Assembly: GCF_035989245.1 (NCBI RefSeq)
Contig: NZ_JAYMFF010000019.1
Location: 1 to 55,462, forward strand
Direction: 5' to 3'
Length of the DNA stretch: 55,462 bases
DNA from: Adlercreutzia wanghongyangiae
GTDB lineage: Bacteria > Actinomycetota > Coriobacteriia > Coriobacteriales > Eggerthellaceae
Below, piece by piece: positions 18,379-26,375 of the stretch. A model generated the notes under the pieces. It had not been told where the DNA came from, searched no databases, and was given only the letters and a program-made list of their open reading frames with translations. Made by a program: the position numbers and the translations under genes. Positions within the stretch are counted from its first letter, which is position 1. Each line of letters opens with the position of its first letter.

Positions 18379-19263
18379 GTGACGAATGAAAGGAACCAGG
18401 CTGCCCCTGGTCGCGGCGGTCGTCACGCCGGCGTCTCCGGAGGCAACCCGCGCGCTCGCGCGGCCGCCTCTCAGCCGACGCATTCGCGCAAAGCGGCGAT
18501 GACCTCGCAGCTGTCGCAATCCCTGCCGGTCCTGGAAGTAGACGAGGCCGCGGCCCCCATGGGCGCCCCGGTCATCACCTTCGACCACGTGACCAAAACC
18601 TATCCGGCCCAGCCGAACAAGCCGGCTCTGTCGGATGTCACCCTGCAGATCTTCGCCGGGGAGTTCATCTTCCTGGTGGGCCATTCCGGAAGTGGCAAGT
18701 CCACCTTCATCCGCCTGCTCACCCGCGAGATCAAGCCCAGCCAGGGCAAGATCTACGTGGCCGACGAGGACCTGACCACCATGCGCAACTGGCGCGTGCC
18801 CTATCTGCGCCGCAACATCGGCTGCGTGTTCCAGGACTTCAAGCTGCTGCCGAACAAGACCGTGTTCGAGAACGTGGCCTTCGCCCTGGAGGTAATCGGG
18901 AAGAGCCGCCACGTCATCAAGACCCAGGTACCCGAGGTACTGCGCCTGGTGGGCCTGTCCGATAAGCTGAACAGCTATCCCGACGAGCTTTCCGGCGGTC
19001 AGCAGCAGCGCGTGTCCATCGCCCGCGCCATCGTGAACCGCCCGCCCCTGCTCATCTGCGACGAGCCCACGGGAAACCTGGACCCCCAGACCTCCCGCGG
19101 CATCATGGATCTGCTCGAGCGCATTAACCGCACGGGCACCACGGTGCTGGTGGCCACCCACGACCGCGAGATGGTGGACAACATGCGCCGCCGCGTGATC
19201 GCGCTCGACCGGGGGCACCTCACCCGCGACCAAGACCGGGGGGTGTACGGCTTCGATGTCTAG
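18379..19263 (+). CDS. ftsE: Cell-division ATPase FtsE
   Basis: FtsE is the ATPase of the FtsEX complex that activates peptidoglycan hydrolases at the septum. ABC motifs are GHSGSGKST, FQDFKLLPNKTVFENV, LSGGQQQR and LLICDEPTGNLD. At 294 residues it is about 65 longer than usual because of an N-terminal Ala/Arg/Gly-rich extension before VITFDHVTKTYP. GTG 18379 is kept because GGAG lies six bases upstream; ATG 18559 would remove the extension but has no clear ribosome binding site. TAAAAT at 18333-18338 may be a -10. The gene overlaps ftsX by eight bases. Confidence 0.95.
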   Translation: MTNERNQAAPGRGGRHAGVSGGNPRARAAASQPTHSRKAAMTSQLSQSLPVLEVDEAAAPMGAPVITFDHVTKTYPAQPNKPALSDVTLQIFAGEFIFLVGHSGSGKSTFIRLLTREIKPSQGKIYVADEDLTTMRNWRVPYLRRNIGCVFQDFKLLPNKTVFENVAFALEVIGKSRHVIKTQVPEVLRLVGLSDKLNSYPDELSGGQQQRVSIARAIVNRPPLLICDEPTGNLDPQTSRGIMDLLERINRTGTTVLVATHDREMVDNMRRRVIALDRGHLTRDQDRGVYGFDV

Positions 19264-20170
19264 TCTGTTCTATTTCTTCAAGGAATCGCTCCAGGGTTTC
19301 GCGCGGAACTTGTCCACCACCCTGGGCTCCATCATCACCATCTTCCTGTCGCTGCTGATCATCGGTGTGTTTTTGGTGGGCGGCACCATCGTGGAGCGCC
19401 TGGTGTCCTCCATCGAGGACGAGGTGTCCATTACCGCCTACATCGCCGACGACGCGCCCCAGGAGTCCATCGACGCCGTGATGAACACCGTCAAGGGCAT
19501 GGACGGCGTGGAAAGTGTCGGCTTCACCACCAAGGACCAGGCGCTGGAGAACTTCAAGAACTCCATGACCACCAATCCCGAGATCATCGAGCAGCTGGAC
19601 GGCACGAACCCGCTGCCGGCTTCCATCGACGTGAACCTGGCCGATCCGCAGAAGGTGGAGCAGATCGCCGGCGCCATCGAGGCCGACGAGACGTTCCGTT
19701 CCATCTGCGACGAGCCGGACAACCCGGCCGACTCGCTGAAGTACGGCCAGAAGACCGTCGACCGCCTGTTCTCGGTGACGAAGTACGTGCGCTACCTGGG
19801 CGTGGCCCTGGTGCTGCTGCTGGTGTTCATCGCGCTGGTGTTCATCAACAACACCATCCGCCTGGCCATTATGGCGCGCCGCAAGGAGATCGCCATCATG
19901 CGCCTGGTGGGCGCCTCGAACGGCTTCATCCGCGGCCCCTTCCTGATGGAGGGCGCCCTGCACGCGCTGATCGGCTCGCTTCTGGCCGTGGGCGTGCTTC
20001 AGCTTTTGCGGGTGTACGCCATGCCGAAGCTGCAGCACGCGCTTTCCTTCCTGTCCCTTGACGTGAGCGGCACCACCTATATGATGATCTATATCGTGCT
20101 GGTGGGCGCCGGCCTCATCATCGGCCTTTTGGGATCGGCCTTCGCCATGCGGCGCTACCTGAAGGTGTAG
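19256..20170 (+). CDS. ftsX: Cell-division membrane protein FtsX
   Basis: FtsX is the membrane partner of FtsE. The 304 residues show the expected layout: a short cytoplasmic start (FYFFKESLQGFARN), TM1 (IITIFLSLLIIGVFLVGG), an extracellular loop of about 140 residues that contacts the hydrolase, and then three TM segments including VALVLLLVFIALVFINNTIR and MMIYIVLVGAGLIIGLLGSA. The IMRLVGASNGFIRGPFLMEG loop is typical. Its start lies within the ftsE 3' end. Confidence 0.95.
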   Translation: MSSLFYFFKESLQGFARNLSTTLGSIITIFLSLLIIGVFLVGGTIVERLVSSIEDEVSITAYIADDAPQESIDAVMNTVKGMDGVESVGFTTKDQALENFKNSMTTNPEIIEQLDGTNPLPASIDVNLADPQKVEQIAGAIEADETFRSICDEPDNPADSLKYGQKTVDRLFSVTKYVRYLGVALVLLLVFIALVFINNTIRLAIMARRKEIAIMRLVGASNGFIRGPFLMEGALHALIGSLLAVGVLQLLRVYAMPKLQHALSFLSLDVSGTTYMMIYIVLVGAGLIIGLLGSAFAMRRYLKV

Positions 20171-20200
20171 CGGCCCGGCAACCATAACGGGAAACCACCG

Positions 20201-20242
20201 AGCGCGATCTCCGCGGCCCAGCGCCCCGGGGATCGCGCTTTA
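20201..20242 (+). terminator. Probable terminator after ftsX
   Basis: AGCGCGATCTCC (20201-20212) pairs with GGGGATCGCGCT (20228-20239), one G-T wobble, followed by TTTAG. The T-run is short, so efficiency is uncertain. Confidence 0.55.
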
Positions 20243-20260
20243 GCGTATCAAGGAGGGAAT

Positions 20261-21574
20261 GTGGCGCAAGACAACAACGGGAGGCATATCGCCCCCAACC
20301 CCCATACCCGGGCCGGCCGCCGCGCCGAGCAGGCGACCAACCACCTGCTGTTCCGCGTGTTCGCGGTGATCATCCTGGTGGCGGTGGCGTTCTGCGGCGG
20401 GTTCGTGCTGCGCAGCCAGACCGAGCTGGTAGCCAGCTGGGGCATTCCCCTGACCGATGCCGAGGAGCAGGCGCTTTCCCAGAACGCGGCCCAGAACAGC
20501 ACCGACGACTCGGTGGCGGCCCGCGTGGCCGATGTGGAGCGCATCCTGACCACCTACAGCATGGACCACGTGGACATCACCAAGGCCACCTATTCCACGC
20601 TGGACGACGTGATGAAGGCCACGGGCGACCCCTATGCCACCTACTACAATCCCGACCTGTATAACAATTACATCAAGGAAACCTCCGACCGCAGCTACGC
20701 GGGCATCGGCGTGGTGTTCGCCGACTACAACGGGCGTGCCTACGTGGCCGATGTGTTCGAGGGGTCGGAGGCCGAGGCCAAAGGCGTGCAGCAGGGCGAT
20801 TTCGTGGACGCCATCGACGGCGAGGACACCACCGCATGGTCGATGACCGAGGTGGTGAACGCCCTGGCGAAGGACGAGGGCGCGACGGTGTCGGTTACCT
20901 GGATGCGCCCCTTCAGCGTGGACGCCCAGACTGGCGAGCAGTTTACCACCTCGCTCGTGTGCAAGGTGTACGAGGAGGCGAACCTGTCCACCCAGCTTGC
21001 CGGCACCGTGGGCGTGATCAAGGTGCGTCAGATTTCCAACAACGCCGCCGAGCTGGTGCGCCAGGCGGTGGAATCGCTGACGGCCCAGGGGGCGGTGGCC
21101 TTCGTGCTGGACTTGCGCGATAACCCTGGCGGTTACCTGACCCAGGCCGTCGACATCGCCAGCCTGTTCATCGAGAGCGGCGTGGTGGTGGAGATCCAGA
21201 CTAACGAGGGCAGTCCCACCACGAAGAACGCCTCGGGTCAGAAGGCCATTACCGAGGCGCCCATGGTGGTGCTGGTGAACAAGTACACGGCCGCCGCTGC
21301 CGAGGTGCTGACGGCGGCGTTGCAGGACAACCAGCGCGCCGAGGTGGTGGGCGAGACCACGCTGGGGAAGGGCTCGGTGCAGGTGGTGCGCGAGCTGGAT
21401 TTCGGAGGGGCGGTGCGCTACACGGCGGCCTACTACCTGTCGCCGCTGGGCCAGCCCATCGACGGCGTGGGCGTGGTGCCCCAGGTGGGCGTGGCGGCCG
21501 GCGACGACCCCACGAGCGACCCGCAGCTGAATCTGGCCATCGACACGGTGCGGGCGCTGGCGCCGGCGGCTTGA
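20261..21574 (+). CDS. S41 (CtpA-like) peptidase homologue, catalytic Ser missing
   Basis: The 437-residue protein has a cytoplasmic N-terminus, one TM anchor (LFRVFAVIILVAVAFCGGFVL), a PDZ domain (GIGVVFADYNGRAYVADVFEG) and an S41 domain with GVIKVRQIS and LRDNPGGYLTQAV. Family members cut extracytoplasmic proteins with a Ser/Lys pair. The lysine is present (GETTLGKGS, K370). The serine position, three residues before the conserved Glu, is alanine (YTAAAAEVL, A345). It may therefore be a non-proteolytic binding protein, or use another residue. GTG 20261 follows AAGGAGGGAAT. It probably forms an operon with rnr and the NrfD gene. Confidence 0.88.
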   Translation: MAQDNNGRHIAPNPHTRAGRRAEQATNHLLFRVFAVIILVAVAFCGGFVLRSQTELVASWGIPLTDAEEQALSQNAAQNSTDDSVAARVADVERILTTYSMDHVDITKATYSTLDDVMKATGDPYATYYNPDLYNNYIKETSDRSYAGIGVVFADYNGRAYVADVFEGSEAEAKGVQQGDFVDAIDGEDTTAWSMTEVVNALAKDEGATVSVTWMRPFSVDAQTGEQFTTSLVCKVYEEANLSTQLAGTVGVIKVRQISNNAAELVRQAVESLTAQGAVAFVLDLRDNPGGYLTQAVDIASLFIESGVVVEIQTNEGSPTTKNASGQKAITEAPMVVLVNKYTAAAAEVLTAALQDNQRAEVVGETTLGKGSVQVVRELDFGGAVRYTAAYYLSPLGQPIDGVGVVPQVGVAAGDDPTSDPQLNLAIDTVRALAPAA

Positions 21575-21611
21575 TGCCGCCACGCGCGAGGGTGGAAGAA
21601 GGGGAGCGATT

Positions 21612-23612
21612 ATGGGCAAGGGCAACAAGCGAAACGTGCGGCGCAAGCCGAAGGCGAACCCGCGCGGCGTGCTGGTGGCGCGCCCCGGCGGCTTCGGCTT
21701 CGTGCAGACGGCCGAGGGGGAGTACTTCATCCCCGCGACGGCCACGGCCGGGGCCTTCGACGGCGACTTGGTGGAAGTGGTGCCCCTGCAGCGCAAGGGG
21801 GCCTCGAAGGGGCGCCCGCATGCCGAGGGCGAGGGTGCGGCGGCGGCCCGGGTGGTGCGCGTGATCGATCGCGCGCACGATACCGTGGTGGGCCGCTACG
21901 AGGTGGCCGAGCCCTTCGGGGTGGTGGTGCCCGCCGACCCCCGCATTCCCTACGATGTGTTCACCATGCGCGCCGAAGCGCCCGAAGTGCCCGACGGGGC
22001 CCTGGTGCGGGTGCGGCTGACCCAGTATCCCACGCGCAAGAGCGCTGCCTGCGGTGCGGTGGAGGAGGTGCTGGCCGAGGTGGCCGACGCGCCCGCTGCT
22101 GGCATCGATGTGATCGTGGGCCGCTACAAGCTGGAGACGGTGTTCTCGGAAGGCGCGCTGGCCGACGCCGCGGCCGCCCAGCTGGATGCGGAGGGCGCGC
22201 TGGCGGCCGGCTATCGCGATCTGCGCGAGCGCTTCACGTTCACCATCGACCCGGCCGACGCGCGCGATTTCGACGACGCGCTCTCGCTGGACTTCTGCGA
22301 GGACGAGAATCTGTGGCGCTTGGGCGTGCATATCGCCGATGTGTCCCACTACGTGCCATGGAACTCGTCGGTGGATTTGGACGCACGGCGCCGGGCCACC
22401 AGCGTGTATCTGGCCGATCGGGTGATCCCCATGCTGCCCGCGGCCTTAAGCGACGATCTGTGCTCGCTGATGCCCGACTGCGACCGACGTACGATGACGG
22501 CCGACTTGTATCTGAACGATGCCGGCGAGCTGGTGCGCTCTCAGCTGTATCCGGCGCTTATCCGTTCGAAGGCGCGGTTGACCTACCAGCAGGTGGACGA
22601 CATTCTTATCGACTACAAGGAGGCCATCGCCGCCGGCGGCCAGCTGGCGTGGCGCTTGGTGGAATGCGCGCGGCTGGGGAAGCTGCGCGAGGAGGCCCGT
22701 ACACGCGCCGGGGCCATCGATTTCGCCACCACCGAGGCGAAGGTGGTGCTGGACGCGCAGGGGCGCCCCGTGGACATCGCGGTGCGCCGCGCCACGCCGG
22801 CCACGCGCCTGGTGGAGCAGGCCATGATCTTGGCGAACGAGACCGTGGCCGCCTTCCTGGAGGCGCGTCGCTTCCCATGCCTGTATCGTGTGCACGAGGC
22901 GCCGGCATCCGACGCCCTGGGGTCGCTCGTGCCCCTGTTCCGCGAGTACCCCTGGTTCGCGGCGGGCATGGAGGCGCGCCTGGTGGCGGGCGATGCCACG
23001 GTGATTCAGGAGATCTTGGCGGCCACGGAGGGGCGCAGCGAGGGGGAGATGGTGTCGTCGCTGCTGCTGCGGGCCATGAAGCGGGCGGTGTACCGGCCCG
23101 AGAACCTGGGACACTACGGGCTGGCGAGCGAGGCCTATTGCCATTTCACGAGTCCTATCCGCCGCTATCCCGACCTGGTGGTGCATCGCATGCTGCGGGC
23201 GGCCCTCACGCGGCGCCCCGAGAAGTTCGACCAGGAGGTGGCGGCGCTGCCTTGGATCGCTGAGCACGCCTCGGATATGGAACGGGTGGCCGATGACGCT
23301 GCCCGCGCCTCCCAGCAGCTGAAGATGATCGAGTACTTGCAGGATTACGTGGGCCAGCGGTTCTCGGCCGTGGTGTCGGGGGTGGCCTCGTTCGGCCTGT
23401 ACGTGCGCTTGGACTGCACAGCCGAGGGGCTGCTTCCCGTGGGCGCCTTGGGAGATGAGTATTTCGCCTTCGATCCGGTGCGCTACACCCTGCGCGGCGA
23501 GGAGACGGGACGGGTCTACCGCTTGGGGCAGCGGGTGGCGGTAACGCTGAAAACGGCCGATCCCGCTTCTTCCACCTTGGAGTTCTCCCTCGCGGGGAGC
23601 CCGTCGTGGTAA
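21612..23612 (+). CDS. rnr: Exoribonuclease RNase R
   Basis: RNase R degrades structured RNA from the 3' end. In 666 residues it shows an N-terminal cold-shock/OB part (GGFGFVQTAEGEYFIP), the RNB catalytic domain with the metal-binding aspartates in FTIDPADARDFDDALSL, GVHIADVSHYV, HYGLASEAYCHFTSPIRRYPDLVVHR, and a C-terminal S1 domain (FSAVVSGVASFGLYVRLDCTAEGLL). The N-terminal helix-turn-helix found in some homologues is missing, as in many actinobacteria. AAGGGGAG precedes ATG 21612. The stop overlaps the next gene by seven bases. Confidence 0.95.
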   Translation: MGKGNKRNVRRKPKANPRGVLVARPGGFGFVQTAEGEYFIPATATAGAFDGDLVEVVPLQRKGASKGRPHAEGEGAAAARVVRVIDRAHDTVVGRYEVAEPFGVVVPADPRIPYDVFTMRAEAPEVPDGALVRVRLTQYPTRKSAACGAVEEVLAEVADAPAAGIDVIVGRYKLETVFSEGALADAAAAQLDAEGALAAGYRDLRERFTFTIDPADARDFDDALSLDFCEDENLWRLGVHIADVSHYVPWNSSVDLDARRRATSVYLADRVIPMLPAALSDDLCSLMPDCDRRTMTADLYLNDAGELVRSQLYPALIRSKARLTYQQVDDILIDYKEAIAAGGQLAWRLVECARLGKLREEARTRAGAIDFATTEAKVVLDAQGRPVDIAVRRATPATRLVEQAMILANETVAAFLEARRFPCLYRVHEAPASDALGSLVPLFREYPWFAAGMEARLVAGDATVIQEILAATEGRSEGEMVSSLLLRAMKRAVYRPENLGHYGLASEAYCHFTSPIRRYPDLVVHRMLRAALTRRPEKFDQEVAALPWIAEHASDMERVADDAARASQQLKMIEYLQDYVGQRFSAVVSGVASFGLYVRLDCTAEGLLPVGALGDEYFAFDPVRYTLRGEETGRVYRLGQRVAVTLKTADPASSTLEFSLAGSPSW

Positions 23613-24556
23613 GCGCCTATATCGCTCTCTACCTGTTCTTCGCCGGTGCCGGCGCCGGGGCCTTCTTGATCGGCTCGGCAGTGGATATCGTGCTGCGCTT
23701 CCGCCCGACCTGCGCGCGGGGCTGGTTTGCCCGCGTCAGCGTGGTGACTGACGCGGGCCTTGTGCTGGGACCGCTGCTGGTGGCGGTAAGCGCCCTGTTC
23801 CTCGTGCTGGACTTGGGCGTGCCCGAACGGGCCTTCCGCTTGTTCCTCGTGTCCACCCCCAGTCTGCTTTCCATGGGCGCCTGGAGCATCGCGGCCTTCT
23901 GCGCGAGTGCGGGGGCGGCTCTGGTGCTGGGGGCCCTCGCGGGCGACGACGAGGACGGCCTCGATCATGAGCGCGGCTCAGGCCGGGTGGTGCTGCGCGT
24001 GGGCGAGCTCGCCTGCAGCTTGGTGGCCACGGGATTGGCGCTGTTCGTGGTGGTGTATGCCGGCGTGTTTCTGTCGATGTACCCCTCGCTTCCGTTCCTG
24101 CACACCTTCTGGATTCCCGTGCTGTTCGTGGCGTCGGCCCTGGCCTGCGGCTTGGCCGCGCTCATGGTGGCGGCGTTTTTTCGCCAGGAGGCGCCCGACA
24201 TGCCGGCGGCCGTAGATTCGCTGCTGGCTCTCGACGCCGTGCTCATTGCTGTGGAGGCGGTGGCACTGGGGGTGTTTCTGGTGAGCTCGTACGCATCCGG
24301 CGCGCCGTCGTCTGCAGCGGTGCAGCTGCTTGCGGGCGGCAAGCTGTTCTGCCTGTTCTGGGTCGGCGTGGTGTTCGTGGGCTTGGTGGTGCCCTTCTCG
24401 GTGGACGTGGTGTGCCGTCGCTTGCCGGCACCCGTTGCCGTGGCCTTGGGAGCTGCCTGCACACTGGTCGGTGGCTTGTGTCTGCGTATGGCGCTGCTGA
24501 TGGCCACGGAGCGGTTCAACTTGGCTTTCATGAGCGCTTTGGGATTCTGGAACTAG
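23606..24556 (+). CDS. NrfD/PsrC-type membrane quinol-interacting subunit
   Basis: The 316-residue protein has about nine membrane segments and the NrfD signatures YLFFAGAGAGAFL, LDLGVPERAFRLF and STPSLLSMGAW. Such subunits exchange electrons or protons between quinones and a molybdoenzyme/ferredoxin pair. The only such pair in the window is at 26376-29745, which has no anchor gene next to it, so this may be its third subunit although two unrelated genes lie between. GTG 23606 follows GGGGAG. It overlaps rnr by seven bases and would be co-transcribed with it. Confidence 0.85.
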   Translation: MVSAYIALYLFFAGAGAGAFLIGSAVDIVLRFRPTCARGWFARVSVVTDAGLVLGPLLVAVSALFLVLDLGVPERAFRLFLVSTPSLLSMGAWSIAAFCASAGAALVLGALAGDDEDGLDHERGSGRVVLRVGELACSLVATGLALFVVVYAGVFLSMYPSLPFLHTFWIPVLFVASALACGLAALMVAAFFRQEAPDMPAAVDSLLALDAVLIAVEAVALGVFLVSSYASGAPSSAAVQLLAGGKLFCLFWVGVVFVGLVVPFSVDVVCRRLPAPVAVALGAACTLVGGLCLRMALLMATERFNLAFMSALGFWN

Positions 24557-24595
24557 GGCTGTTTTCGGCGCGTTGCCGACGTGCGGGACACTGCT

Positions 24596-24623
24596 TTGAT
24601 GTCCGCGTTCTCTGTGATACTAT
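24596..24623 (+). promoter_or_regulatory. Promoter of the GntR gene
   Basis: TTGATG (24596-24601), 16 bases, TACTAT (24618-24623) with a TG at 24615-24616 form an extended sigma70-like promoter about 33 bases before the gene. Confidence 0.55.
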
Positions 24624-24655
24624 GACACCATTGCTAAGAGAAGGATGGCCCCCTT

Positions 24656-25090
24656 ATGGTAGTGAGAGAAGAGACGGTCGCGCCGGCGGTCGAGACCGAG
24701 CCGATCAGCGCGTTTCGCATAAACGAGAAGAGCGTCGTTCCCATTTGGATTCAGATTCGCAAGCGCCTGGTGTATCTGATTTCCGCTGGCAAGTTCGAGC
24801 GCGGCGAGCGGCTGCCCTCGGTGCGCGAGCTGTCGGTTCAGCTGGGCGTGAACTACAACACGGTGAACAAGGTGTACCAGGATCTTGAGCGCGACGGCTA
24901 CATTTACACCCAGCGCGGGCGCGGCACCTATGTATCCGATCTGAAGGGTGTGAAGCTCTCGGCGGTGGACGGCGACGTGGAGGCGCTCGCCATCGACTTC
25001 GTGCAACAGGCCTTAACCAAGGGCATGTCAGCTGAGGATATCCACGATCTGGTGTCTGAGCAGTTGATTTTGCTCGGCGGTACCGTGTAG
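24656..25090 (+). CDS. GntR-family (YtrA-like) transcription regulator
   Basis: The 144-residue protein has a GntR winged helix-turn-helix at residues 25-100: PIWIQIRKRLVYLISAGKF, GERLPSVRELSVQLGVNYNTVNKVYQDLERDGYIYTQRGRGTYV. The short C-terminal tail lacks a ligand-binding domain, as in the YtrA subfamily, which often controls adjoining transporter or envelope genes. The next gene, encoding an SPFH protein, is 19 bases downstream, so the two are probably one operon and may be under autoregulation. Confidence 0.9.
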   Translation: MVVREETVAPAVETEPISAFRINEKSVVPIWIQIRKRLVYLISAGKFERGERLPSVRELSVQLGVNYNTVNKVYQDLERDGYIYTQRGRGTYVSDLKGVKLSAVDGDVEALAIDFVQQALTKGMSAEDIHDLVSEQLILLGGTV

Positions 25091-25109
25091 GTGCAAAAAC
25101 GCAAGGGGG

Positions 25110-26048
25110 ATGAGGGTGAGAAGCAAGGCGAAGCAGACGCGGGAGGCGACCCAGGGGCCCGCCCGTGCCACGGCCCTGGCCGGATCGATGGCGGCGCCGA
25201 CGGCGAAGAAGACCTCGCGCAACAGCGTGTATGTTTTTGCCGTGGCATTGTTCCTGGTGGTGGGCGGCCTGTTCGCCTTGGGCCTGTGGGCGGTGTCGGA
25301 GCCGGTGGCACTTATCGGCGGTGTGGCCGTAGGGCTCGTGGTGGCCAGCGCGATACGCATCGCGCCCCAATGGGAGCGCGTTGTCATTCTGCGCCTGGGG
25401 CGGTTCAGCCGTATCGGCGGCCCCGGCGTCTACATGGTGATTCCCATTGTCGAGTCGGTAGCCGCCCGCGTGGACCAGCGGATGATCACCACGCCGTTCT
25501 CGGCCGAAGAGGCGCTGACGGCCGACCTGGTGCCGCTCGGCATTGACGCGGTGCTGTTCTGGATGGTGTGGGATCCCAAAGATGCCTGCGTTGAAGTGGA
25601 GGATTACTCCTCGGCGGTATGGTGGGCGGCCCAAACCGCCCTGCGCGATGCCGTCGGCCGTATCAATCTGGCCGAAGTGGCCACGCGCCGCGAGCAGCTG
25701 GACAACGAGGTGAAGGACATCCTGGAGGAGAAGACGCGCACGTGGGGCATTACCGTGGTGTCGGTGGAGATTCGCGACATCGCCGTGCCGTCGGATTTGC
25801 AGGATGCCCTGTCGAAGGAGGCCCAGGCCGAGCGCGAACGCAATTCCCGCCTGCTGCTGGCCGAGGTGGAGAAGGACATTTCCGAGATGTTCGTCGAAGC
25901 GGCGGCTGTCTACGAGCGCAACGACAAGGCGCTGCAGCTGCGCACCATGAACCTCATCTACGAGTCGGTGAAGGAGAAGGGCGGTCTGGTGATCGCGCCC
26001 TCGGCCTTCGGCGAGGCATTCAACAACATCGACAGCTTTCTGAAATAG
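25110..26048 (+). CDS. SPFH/stomatin-like membrane protein (slipin)
   Basis: The 312 residues show an N-terminal Lys/Arg/Ala-rich stretch, one or two hydrophobic segments (VYVFAVALFLVVGGLFALGLW and VALIGGVAVGLVVASAI) and a complete SPFH/band-7 domain (ERVVILRLGRFSRIGGPGVYMVIPIVESVAARVDQRM to WGITVVSVEIRDIAVPSDLQDALSKEAQAERERNSRLLLAE). Slipins oligomerise in membrane microdomains and often partner a NfeD protease, which is not seen here. ATG 25110 and GTG 25116 are both possible starts. Placement after the GntR gene suggests stress-linked control. Confidence 0.9.
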   Translation: MRVRSKAKQTREATQGPARATALAGSMAAPTAKKTSRNSVYVFAVALFLVVGGLFALGLWAVSEPVALIGGVAVGLVVASAIRIAPQWERVVILRLGRFSRIGGPGVYMVIPIVESVAARVDQRMITTPFSAEEALTADLVPLGIDAVLFWMVWDPKDACVEVEDYSSAVWWAAQTALRDAVGRINLAEVATRREQLDNEVKDILEEKTRTWGITVVSVEIRDIAVPSDLQDALSKEAQAERERNSRLLLAEVEKDISEMFVEAAAVYERNDKALQLRTMNLIYESVKEKGGLVIAPSAFGEAFNNIDSFLK

Positions 26049-26375
26049 GGGAGGGCGGCGCGACGGGGCAAGCGATTGCAATGCGACATTCCAAGGTGGT
26101 TTTCCGAGGCGTTGTCGTACCTGTACTGCAGCTTCGATCGCTTCGAATTTCTCAAAATCTGCGGGCAATAGTCGTGCCGTTTAAAGGTTGAGTCGGCATT
26201 TCCCCTGATCGCAAAATCGTTTCCTATCGACGACCCTTTCCGTTATTCGGCAGATAGGATAATCGCAGTGCTTGATTGTCATAGTAGAGTAGTGTACTCT
26301 GACAGTAGGCATTTTGGGATGCCGAGGAGGCCCCTGCAAGGGGCGGGGGCACAACTGCAGAGAAGGGGGTAACCC
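26049..26375. other. Leader region of the molybdoenzyme operon
   Basis: No gene is seen. The right half contains the promoter and palindrome listed separately; AGAGAAGGGGG lies before the ATG at 26376. Confidence 0.5.
26272..26300 (+). promoter_or_regulatory. Molybdoenzyme promoter with palindrome on the -10
   Basis: TTGATT (26272-26277), 17 bases, TACTCT (26295-26300). The -10 is the right arm of a perfect inverted repeat AGAGTA-GTG-TACTCT (26286-26300), so a bound protein would block the promoter. Confidence 0.55.
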
